Assembly: GCF_003935375.1 (NCBI RefSeq)
Contig: NZ_RHQM01000003.1
Coordinates: 248,001 to 312,000, forward strand
Origin: Stutzerimonas xanthomarina
GTDB taxonomy: Bacteria; Pseudomonadota; Gammaproteobacteria; Pseudomonadales; Pseudomonadaceae
Direction: 5' to 3'
DNA: 64,000 bases
How positions within the stretch are numbered: position 1 is the stretch's first letter; every line of letters starts with the position of its first letter. This document shows, in pieces, positions 17,999 to 25,031 of the stretch. Below the pieces are notes generated by a model, which saw only the letters and a program-made list of their open reading frames with translations, was not told where the DNA came from and did not search any database. Both the position numbers and the translations under genes were made by a program.

Positions 17999-18634
17999 TT
18001 AGTAGTTTAAATTTATTGTTTTCGGGCTGGCCGATGCAGGGCAAGCTGCCGCTTCAGCCAGCAATACCGACCGCATCCATGCAGGCATTCTGCAGGCTCT
18101 GAGCTTGAGCAACTCTTCACCATTCATGGCATTGGTGATCTTGGAAACGACCTGGCTGGACAGTCCCTCTTTACCGAGGTAGTGGAAAGCGCTGAGCACC
18201 ATTCCTACCTTCGTTCCTGCATGCTGCAAGCGATCACTGGAAGCATGCCTAAGACGAACCACCGCTTTACCAACTCTAATGTCGCGCGTCGCACCGCTGG
18301 TGTAGAAGGTCGGCACCACCTGCATTTGCGTACTGAGGCCCAACCTACGGACAGCCTCTGCTCCGTGTATCTGAATCGTCTCGCCGTTCGCCTTGGTGAT
18401 GACTTCCATGACTGTCAGCGGACTAGGGCGGACCAGCCTACCTGTGTACGCGCTCAACTTTGGTCGCATGTAAACGCCGCGAGCGACGCGCTCCAGACAG
18501 CCGGATTTCACTAGCCTGGAAAGCGCTTTATCGACCGCTGCACGGGAACCGACCTGCGCAAACACCACGCGGGAAAAGGGCTGCCCCTTCTGCATATATT
18601 TGAGTCGGTTCGAGATGGCTTCAGTGGCAGACAT
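17999..18634 (-). CDS. DUF6088 / AbiEi-like antitoxin-type protein
   Basis: A 211-residue protein with an N-terminal winged-helix region (AVDKALSRLVKSGCLERVARGVYMRP) followed by the VMEVITKANGETIQIHGAEAVRRLGLSTQ segment of AbiEi-like proteins. In type IV toxin-antitoxin pairs this protein represses the operon and counters an AbiEii nucleotidyltransferase toxin encoded just downstream. Here no such toxin follows: after its stop come 151 non-coding bases and hsdM. It may be an orphan antitoxin or a local transcription regulator. It is divergent from the DUF3800 operon with 173 bases between starts. Confidence 0.75.
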   Translation of the reverse strand: MSATEAISNRLKYMQKGQPFSRVVFAQVGSRAAVDKALSRLVKSGCLERVARGVYMRPKLSAYTGRLVRPSPLTVMEVITKANGETIQIHGAEAVRRLGLSTQMQVVPTFYTSGATRDIRVGKAVVRLRHASSDRLQHAGTKVGMVLSAFHYLGKEGLSSQVVSKITNAMNGEELLKLRACRMPAWMRSVLLAEAAACPASASPKTINLNY

Positions 18635-18807
18635 GAGAGCCTTCTAGGGCCTGATTTTCTGACAGAAGCAGCGACTATAAGCCGCGCGGGACAATGCCTC
18701 CAGCGTTTCAACTAGGGAAACTGAGCGATTTCGCGCCCCCCTTCAGGCATCATCAATTGGCGGATGCCTCCGCGATGCTTTATCAATCCGCGCAGAGATG
18801 ACGACGC

Positions 18808-19863
18808 ATGGAATGCTTCCACATCGACGAGAGTGGCTACACCGGGTTCGATTTACTCAACCCTGAGCAACAATTTCAGGGAGCCGCAGCAGTGGCTATT
18901 ACCCACGATGAAGCTGCGCGGCTGATTCGCACGCACTTCCCCAAACTACAGGCGCCGGAGCTCAAATACCACGCGCTGGCACGGCGTCCTGGCTACCGGC
19001 AGCCGCTACTGAACCTGCAGCGGGCCGTGCTGGACCAGCACAAGTGCGTAACCTACATCTGCGACAAACGCTACCTGCTGTTGCTCATGTTCATGGACTA
19101 CGCAGTCGAGCCGTTCTACTACGAGCGTGGTATGGACTTCTACCAAGACGGCCAGAGCTACGCATTGGCCTCGCTGCTTTACACAGTCGGCCCCACCTTG
19201 CTCGGCAAAGAGGGCTTCGATGCAATGCTCGCAGCCTTCCAGCAGGCTATCAAATCGAAGACTCCGCAAGCCCTGGAGGCGTTGGTTAGGGCAGTCAGAG
19301 AACTGGACTGGCAGCAATTACCCGAAGCGCTCGGCCCGCTCGCACTAGCGGCACCTGAATGCCTGTCTGCGATTGCCACACCGGGCGTTTCGACCGACGC
19401 GGCGATGGTGGTGCTTCAATCTCTTATCAGTCGGATGGAGGTAATGGCGGCGGGACCGTACCGAGTCGAGCACGACCAATCGAAGAACCTCCTCACGTAC
19501 CACGAACTGTTGCAGCGCTACATCGACCACCAAGATGAGATCGAATTCAGGCAGACACAAATCGCGGGCATCCGTTTTCCGCTCAAGCTGTCTTCCGTGA
19601 CCCAAGTCGACTCGAAGACCAGCCCCGCCGTCCAGATAGCTGACGTCATGATCGGGGCTGCCATCGAGGCAGCTAACGGATTGACCCGCCGGCGCACGCC
19701 GCTGCTAGACCCACAGGCCGTGATGTCGCTCTACGCAGAAGATCAATTTATCCACATGTTGCCGTCGATCAACTTCGATGAACAGAAACGATTCCGTGAG
19801 GGGACTCAGGCGGCGGAAATGATCGATTACTTCGCCAAGCACTTTGGCACCAAAACTTCCTAA
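18808..19863 (+). CDS. DUF3800 domain protein
   Basis: A 351-residue protein starting MECFHIDESGYTG; the D-E-S-G pattern near the N-terminus and a C-terminal QIADVMIGA segment are hallmarks of DUF3800. The fold is thought to be RNase H-like, with Asp7 and the Asp of QIADV as likely metal ligands, so a nuclease role is plausible but unproven. It is the first gene of a three-gene set: the OLD-type ATPase/nuclease begins 27 bases later and a UvrD-type helicase overlaps that one. DUF3800 genes are frequent in defence islands. The promoter should lie in 18635-18807. Confidence 0.8.
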   Translation: MECFHIDESGYTGFDLLNPEQQFQGAAAVAITHDEAARLIRTHFPKLQAPELKYHALARRPGYRQPLLNLQRAVLDQHKCVTYICDKRYLLLLMFMDYAVEPFYYERGMDFYQDGQSYALASLLYTVGPTLLGKEGFDAMLAAFQQAIKSKTPQALEALVRAVRELDWQQLPEALGPLALAAPECLSAIATPGVSTDAAMVVLQSLISRMEVMAAGPYRVEHDQSKNLLTYHELLQRYIDHQDEIEFRQTQIAGIRFPLKLSSVTQVDSKTSPAVQIADVMIGAAIEAANGLTRRRTPLLDPQAVMSLYAEDQFIHMLPSINFDEQKRFREGTQAAEMIDYFAKHFGTKTS

Positions 19864-19890
19864 GGCCGCATACCATCACAGGGGCACCCG

Positions 19891-21621
19891 ATGGCAAGAA
19901 TCAGAAAAATCGAGATCGCCAACTTTCGCAGTATTCAGCGGTTGGTCTGGTGCCCGACGCCCGGTATCAACTGCTTGATCGGCCCGGGTGACAGTGGCAA
20001 GTCCACTGTGTTGGACGCAATCGACCTATGCTTGGGTGCTAGGCGAAATATCCAGATCTCCGATGCCGACTTCTTCAGTCTGGACATCACGAACCCGATC
20101 AGCATCACGCTAACGCTGGGCGACCTCGATGACAGCATGAGGACGCTAGAAAGCTTCGGTGCCTTTCTGCGCGGCTACCACACCGCCACTGGTGTCGTCG
20201 AAGACGAACCCTCCGCTGGCGCGGAAGTTGTGCTCTGCCTGAACCTGACGGTCGCCAGTGACCTGGAGCCGTCCTGGACCCTCATTTCCGACCGCGCCGC
20301 CCAACAAGGCCTGGTGAAGTCACTAGCGTGGAAAGATCGCGTGGCGCTAGCGCCCACGCGGATCGGGGCTCTTGCCGACTACAACCTGAGTTGGCAACGG
20401 GGTTCCGTTCTGAACCGCATCTCGGAGGAGCGGGCCGATGCCTCGGCGGCCCTGGTCAAGGCGGCGCGGGATGCGCGCTCCACTTTTGGCGACCAGGCCG
20501 AACAGCAGCTGGGCGAGGCGTTGGGTATCGTCGTCACCACCGCTCAGGAACTGGGTGTACACATCGGCACGAAGGCCAGGGCGCTACTCGACTCGCATTC
20601 CGTGTCGTTTGGCGGCGGCACCATTTCCCTGCACAACGAGGGCGGTATCCCGCTTCGCAGCCTGGGGGTTGGTTCTACCCGCCTGCTAGTCGCCGGCCTG
20701 CAGCGCAAGGCGGCCAGTCAGGCGTCGATCGTGCTGTCGGATGAGCTGGAATACGGCCTGGAGCCGCACCGCATCGCGCGGTTCCTAGGCTCCCTCGGTG
20801 CGAAGGAGGCGGCTCCGCTGCAGGTGTTCCTCACCACGCATTCGCCGGTGGCGCTCAGGGAACTGTCGGGTGGCCAGCTATTCGTGCTACGCGGCGGTCC
20901 CCACGGCCACGAGGCCCGGGCGATTGGGACTGACAATGACATCCAAAGCACCATTCGCCTGTATCCCGAAGCTTTCCTAGCTCGTTCTGTGATCGTGTGT
21001 GAGGGAGCCAGCGAGATCGGGCTCCTTCGAGGCCTGGATCTGCACCGGATAGAACAAGGCGGTGTGTCCTTGGCGGCGCAGGGAGTTGCCATGGTCGACT
21101 GCGGTGGCGGCGATGCAGATCGTCCGTACGCACGCGCAGCGGTTTTCCAGTCCTTGGGCTATCGGGTCATGGTCGTGCGCGATGACGACAAACAGCCCAC
21201 GGCCGCCATCGAACAGGCATTCCTTCAGTGCAGCGGTGCCGTCGTTGCCTACCGCGCAGGCAGGGCGCTTGAGGACGAGTTGTTCGGCAGTCTCACGCCG
21301 GCGGCCTGCCAGAAGCTGATCAACTACGCATATGAGCTACATGGCGACCTGATTCACGAGCACCTTCGGACGGTCTCGAACAATACGCTTACCATTCAAG
21401 CCGTCTGGAACGAGATTCAGAACACCAACGCGCTGTCGATGCCAAGCCGAACCCTGCTCGGGCAGGCGGCACGTATCCGCAAGGCTGGCTGGTTCAAATC
21501 GATCTCCTGGATGGAGGACGTGGCGAGAACCATCGTGGCGCCTGACCTACCTCTGTGCGATCCGGGCTTCAACGCATTGATGAGCCAAGTATCAGGATGG
21601 GCTGCTCATGGGCCTCGTTGA
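19891..21621 (+). CDS. OLD-family ATPase/TOPRIM nuclease (GajA-like)
   Basis: A 576-residue overcoming-lysogenization-defect (OLD) nuclease. The N-terminal ABC-type ATPase has Walker A GPGDSGKST (31-39), the LGVGSTRLLVAGL signature region, Walker B IVLSDELE and the H-loop TTHSP. The C-terminal TOPRIM domain has EGASE starting at Glu371, Asp403, DDD at 431-433 and EDE at 461-463, the metal ligands of class 2 OLD enzymes. Its pairing with a downstream UvrD-like helicase is the Gabija/class 2 arrangement: a DNA nickase controlled by nucleotide levels and a helicase sensing DNA ends. It overlaps the helicase gene by 14 bases. Confidence 0.85.
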   Translation: MARIRKIEIANFRSIQRLVWCPTPGINCLIGPGDSGKSTVLDAIDLCLGARRNIQISDADFFSLDITNPISITLTLGDLDDSMRTLESFGAFLRGYHTATGVVEDEPSAGAEVVLCLNLTVASDLEPSWTLISDRAAQQGLVKSLAWKDRVALAPTRIGALADYNLSWQRGSVLNRISEERADASAALVKAARDARSTFGDQAEQQLGEALGIVVTTAQELGVHIGTKARALLDSHSVSFGGGTISLHNEGGIPLRSLGVGSTRLLVAGLQRKAASQASIVLSDELEYGLEPHRIARFLGSLGAKEAAPLQVFLTTHSPVALRELSGGQLFVLRGGPHGHEARAIGTDNDIQSTIRLYPEAFLARSVIVCEGASEIGLLRGLDLHRIEQGGVSLAAQGVAMVDCGGGDADRPYARAAVFQSLGYRVMVVRDDDKQPTAAIEQAFLQCSGAVVAYRAGRALEDELFGSLTPAACQKLINYAYELHGDLIHEHLRTVSNNTLTIQAVWNEIQNTNALSMPSRTLLGQAARIRKAGWFKSISWMEDVARTIVAPDLPLCDPGFNALMSQVSGWAAHGPR

Positions 21622-23026
21622 AATCGACCTGCGTGCGATCAATCGCGGCACTGTCACGGCACCGGCCGGCTGCGGCAAGACGCAATTGATCGCTCACGCA
21701 CTGGCCAGCCACCGAGGCAGCAAACCCATCCTCGTGCTCACACACACAAACGCTGGTGTGGCAGCCCTGCGAGGCCGGCTCGATCGTGCAGGCGTGTCGC
21801 ACAGTGCCTATCGATTGAGCACGATCGACGGCTGGGCCATCCGCTTGATCGCGAGCTTTCCGGGCCGTAGTGGCCACGATTCCGAGATCCTGCGGCTCGC
21901 CACGCCGGCTCGCGACTACCCGGCAGTCAGGGAGGCGGCCTGGAAGTTGCTACAGACCGGGCACGTCAGCGAGGTACTGAAAGCGTCCTATGCGCAACTC
22001 ATAGTCGATGAATATCAGGACTGCTCGGTGCCCCAGCACTACATCGTCTACTTTCTCTCGCTGATCCTGCCGACCTGCGTGCTCGGCGACCCGATGCAGG
22101 CCATCTTCGGGTTTCGCGGCAATGCCCTTGCCGATTGGAACCAGCAGGTCTGCGCGCATTTTCCGGTCGTGGCCGAGCTGGCTACGCCATGGCGATGGCG
22201 CAATGCCGGCGCTGAAGCGCTCGGGCTGTGGTTGTTAGAGGCCCGGCGTTTGCTGGCCGCCGGGCAGCAGGTAGACCTGCGCACCGGGCCGGCAGCGCAT
22301 GTAACATGGACTCAAGTCACACCACCGAACGATCACGCACAGCGACTGGCCGCAGCGCGGACGGCACCGCCTATTCCAGATGGCCACGTGCTGCTCATCG
22401 CCGATAGCCGCAATCGTGCGATCCAACAAAATTTCGCGAGCCAGACACCGGGGGCGTCGACCGTTGAGGCCGTTGATCTGCAAGACCTCATTACCTTCGG
22501 TAGCTGCTTTGATGTGGCTTCGCCGGATGCTCTGGGACAGCTTCTAACCCTAGCGCAGAGCGTCATGACCAATGTAGGTGTACCAGAGCTTACCCGGCGT
22601 CTGGATTCGTTAGCGCGAGGAACCGCCAGGAATCCGCCGTCCGAAGCGGAGAGCCGAGCCTTGGCATTCCTGCACGCACCGTCTATTGCCGCCGCCGCTG
22701 CGCTGTTGTCGGAGCTGCGCGCCATGCCAAGCGTGCGCGTGCACCGACCCGCCATTCTCTACAGCGTGCTAAAGGCATTGCGGGAGGCCGCACCAGGAAC
22801 CATACCGCTGGCGGAAGCCGCCAGGAGAGTGCGGGAAGAAAACCGACTATTGGGCCGACCTTTACCCAAGCGTGCAGTGGGAAGCACTCTACTGCTCAAG
22901 GGGCTGGAGGCAGAAGTAGCGGTAGTGCTGAACACAGAGAATATGAATGCACAGCACCTGTACGTAGCCATGACCCGAGGATCGATGAAGCTGGTGGTAT
23001 GCAGCCCTGATGCCATGGTTGGATAA
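21608..23026 (+). CDS. UvrD-like superfamily 1 helicase (GajB-like)
   Basis: A 472-residue superfamily 1A helicase. Walker A AGCGKT is at residues 20-25, motif Ia is VLTHTNAGV, motif II LIVDEYQDC, motif III VLGDPMQAIFGF and motif VI YVAMTRG. It is much shorter than UvrD or Rep (about 700) and close to GajB in length, so the 1B/2B subdomains are reduced. It should bind and move on DNA with ATP and, with the overlapping OLD nuclease, form an anti-phage complex. GajB senses DNA termini in known Gabija systems; that role here is inferred. It ends the DUF3800/OLD/UvrD operon. Confidence 0.85.
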   Translation: MGLVEIDLRAINRGTVTAPAGCGKTQLIAHALASHRGSKPILVLTHTNAGVAALRGRLDRAGVSHSAYRLSTIDGWAIRLIASFPGRSGHDSEILRLATPARDYPAVREAAWKLLQTGHVSEVLKASYAQLIVDEYQDCSVPQHYIVYFLSLILPTCVLGDPMQAIFGFRGNALADWNQQVCAHFPVVAELATPWRWRNAGAEALGLWLLEARRLLAAGQQVDLRTGPAAHVTWTQVTPPNDHAQRLAAARTAPPIPDGHVLLIADSRNRAIQQNFASQTPGASTVEAVDLQDLITFGSCFDVASPDALGQLLTLAQSVMTNVGVPELTRRLDSLARGTARNPPSEAESRALAFLHAPSIAAAAALLSELRAMPSVRVHRPAILYSVLKALREAAPGTIPLAEAARRVREENRLLGRPLPKRAVGSTLLLKGLEAEVAVVLNTENMNAQHLYVAMTRGSMKLVVCSPDAMVG

Positions 23027-23065
23027 TTCGAAAGCTTGACCCTGAAAACTGTCGATGGAGGCAGC

Positions 23066-23311
23066 TCATCCATCCTTGGCTGCCAAGTCGCCTGGAGCTT
23101 CGCCGTAAGACTCCCATTGGCTAACCAGCTCATCAACGCGATCAGGAATGCGCGGTGTCTTACTGAGCACTAGGCAGCGGGTAGTGCCTACGTACTCCTC
23201 AAGTAAGTAGAGCGTACTCCCAACATCGACTCCCATCTCCTGCAGAACGTCGTCGGGCAAGCGAATGGCGCCATCGCCCTCCCAGTCTTCGACCACCAAA
23301 TGATGTTTCAT
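23066..23311 (-). CDS. AbrB/MazE-type DNA-binding protein
   Basis: An 81-residue protein with a SpoVT/AbrB swapped-hairpin pattern (EGDGAIRLPDDVLQEMGVDVGSTLYLLEE), as in MazE-like antitoxins. No toxin gene of the PIN or MazF type adjoins it; the next gene on the strand is an XRE regulator 46 bases upstream. It could be a degenerate antitoxin or a small regulator of the island. It ends 39 bases past the stop of the convergent helicase gene. Confidence 0.7.
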   Translation of the reverse strand: MKHHLVVEDWEGDGAIRLPDDVLQEMGVDVGSTLYLLEEYVGTTRCLVLSKTPRIPDRVDELVSQWESYGEAPGDLAAKDG

Positions 23312-23357
23312 CGCGACTCCAAGAAGCAGGTTGGGTGAGGCCTTAGGCGGCCGGTAT

Positions 23358-23591
23358 TCAGCGTTCGTCTGCCACGAGCCGTTCTACTTCGTCGACGATC
23401 TCAGCTGCCGTGCATCCCAAGGGGACGGCCAGCTTGATAAGAGTGGTGATCGTTGGCTGATTGATGCCCCGTTCCATCAGGCTGACGTAGTTACGCTGCA
23501 ATGCTGCCTCAAGGGCCAATTGCTCCTGGGTGAAACCTGCCTCAATACGCCGTCTGCGCAAGACCTTTCCGAACGCTAATCCGACTTCCAC
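23358..23591 (-). CDS. XRE-family helix-turn-helix regulator
   Basis: A 77-residue single-domain Cro/CI-type regulator: FGKVLRRRRIEAGFTQEQLALEAALQRNYVSLMERG is the typical HTH with recognition helix, followed by QPTITTLIKLAVPLG. A perfect 18-base palindrome lies 49 bases before its start and is its likely operator, suggesting self-repression. It probably forms an operon with the AbrB-like gene. It lacks a partner toxin or protease and may control the small divergent genes to its right. Confidence 0.85.
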   Translation of the reverse strand: MEVGLAFGKVLRRRRIEAGFTQEQLALEAALQRNYVSLMERGINQPTITTLIKLAVPLGCTAAEIVDEVERLVADER

Positions 23592-23639
23592 AGATGCCCC
23601 CCAAAAGGGAGGACTATCTGGGCGGTGGCATCTCCGGTC

Positions 23640-23657
23640 TTCACAGTATACTGTGAA
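23640..23657. promoter_or_regulatory. Palindromic operator upstream of the XRE gene
   Basis: TTCACAGTATACTGTGAA is a perfect 18-base palindrome in the divergent region between the XRE gene and the small rightward genes. Its size and symmetry fit an XRE dimer site. No other copy was noticed in the window. Confidence 0.6.
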
Positions 23658-23816
23658 TTTGGTAGAACATGACCTCCTACGTGGTATGGCGTCACCACCG
23701 ACCGAATTGGGGGAGCGCCTTCCTACACATGCCGCCTCCGCAAACGGCTGTATTTCAAGCGCAATTTAATTAATTGCAGATAAGTAAGTAGTTAAAAAGA
23801 AGGATGTTAAAGATAT

Positions 23817-24116
23817 ATGAGGACTATTGGCATAGCTGCTTTCATATCATTTGCAATGTCTCTGCATTCAGGAGCCTTTGCTGAAGAAACTAGAGTTCAG
23901 CAGCTGGTTAAAAGATGCGAGTCTGCGTCAATTGCGCACGGGACGTCACCTGCACTCTGCTCGTGCACGTTAAAGAAGATGCAGGAGTATGGGTTCTCTG
24001 ACTCGGAAATCGTTAATTTTTCTCGACGCGACTTCAAACCAAAAGATCTACATGAAACTGAACGCCATATGGACTACAGCATTAAGATTCGACTAATAGG
24101 AGGCCAGTGCGGCTGA
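23817..24116 (+). CDS. Small exported protein of unknown function
   Basis: A 99-residue protein with a signal peptide (MRTIGIAAFISFAMSLHSGAFA, cleavage before EETR) and a mature part of about 77 residues with four cysteines (RCES, LCSCTLKK, QCG), which could form two disulfides. AAGAAGGATG lies before the ATG and acts as ribosome site. I do not recognise a family; the C-S-C-T-L-K-K-M pattern resembles small periplasmic proteins of Pseudomonas accessory regions. The flanking non-coding DNA is A+T-rich. Function unknown. Confidence 0.55.
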   Translation: MRTIGIAAFISFAMSLHSGAFAEETRVQQLVKRCESASIAHGTSPALCSCTLKKMQEYGFSDSEIVNFSRRDFKPKDLHETERHMDYSIKIRLIGGQCG

Positions 24117-24278
24117 TTAGTATTTTTACTGACACCAGTCTAGTCGTACGCATTCATTATGTGACTTACCGTAAATGATGGGCGGCCACGCGTAAGCTTA
24201 TTGGCAGGTCATGATCAACCAAAACGGCTGAATATGTTTTCCATCAATCGATGATTACATATCAACAAGGAGCTAAAG

Positions 24279-24725
24279 GTGTTTAAGACCGATCGCAATG
24301 CGGAGCTGCTTTCTGGGCTCTCCCATAGCCCCAACGGCGTGCAGTTCTGGTCATTTATCGAGCAAGATGTCGCCTGGCCTTGGTTCTACCTACAGATCGT
24401 AGAGGATGATGGTCAGGAGGCTTATCGAAGCATGTTGATGGTTCCGACCCCCCCATTGCTTGAGCAGATAGTGGAAGCAAAAACCGATAATGCCTGGCTG
24501 GAGCAGGCCCAACTCGTAACACCGGCTCACATAAACAAGGCGGGACGCTGGATGATGGAGCCTCTGCTGAAGGTCACAGCAATCCGTAACGCACAGGGTC
24601 AAGAGCTTGGGTATGTGTATCACGTAGAAGGAGGTAGAACGTATTCCACTTCAGCAGACCCGCATTTGGACGAGCAGTTGAGAACTCACACGATCTTCTC
24701 AGCGGAACTACACCTACCAAGGTGA
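24279..24725 (+). CDS. Hypothetical protein
   Basis: A 148-residue soluble protein starting at GTG with AAGGAG seven bases before it. No signal peptide, membrane segment or known motif is visible. It has a tryptophan-rich N-terminal part (VQFWSFIEQDVAWPWFYLQIVEDD) and a C-terminal beta-rich part. It sits between an exported small protein and a BPSL0761-type gene, all rightward, in cargo next to the second hrpB. I cannot assign a function. Confidence 0.6.
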   Translation: MFKTDRNAELLSGLSHSPNGVQFWSFIEQDVAWPWFYLQIVEDDGQEAYRSMLMVPTPPLLEQIVEAKTDNAWLEQAQLVTPAHINKAGRWMMEPLLKVTAIRNAQGQELGYVYHVEGGRTYSTSADPHLDEQLRTHTIFSAELHLPR

Positions 24726-24788
24726 AGGCCCTTTGACTATGTCTGCCTTGGTTTAGGTAGGAAAACTATAAATGCTGGAGATGGAAAA

Positions 24789-25019
24789 ATGACCACCCCC
24801 CACGAACGTACCCGCGCCGTGGTACAGACATACGACTTTTTGGTCGAGCTTTCCAAAGACACATCTTTGCCCGAACGCGTTCGGCGCGATGCTCGTTTCC
24901 TTCTACGTCATTTCCCAAGCAAGAATGACATGCTGTTGGCCGGTCGGATCGAGGAGCAAATAGATACATTGCCAATTGGAGTGCTCGGCCCCGTCTTCAG
25001 CTCATCAATTACGCGATAG
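24789..25019 (+). CDS. BPSL0761-family protein
   Basis: A 76-residue protein beginning MTTPHERTRAVVQTYDFLVELS, the N-terminus typical of the BPSL0761 family, followed by RDARFLLRHFPS. The family is small, soluble and common in accessory regions of Pseudomonas and Burkholderia; no activity is known. GGAGATGG lies upstream as ribosome site. It is convergent with the second hrpB, 12 bases apart. Confidence 0.7.
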   Translation: MTTPHERTRAVVQTYDFLVELSKDTSLPERVRRDARFLLRHFPSKNDMLLAGRIEEQIDTLPIGVLGPVFSSSITR

Positions 25020-25031
25020 TCAACACTTCAA

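Noticed and set aside
23066..23591. AbrB-like plus XRE genes as a toxin-antitoxin pair
   Set aside because: Both are DNA-binding proteins; no toxin-like fold (PIN, MazF, RelE) is encoded by either.
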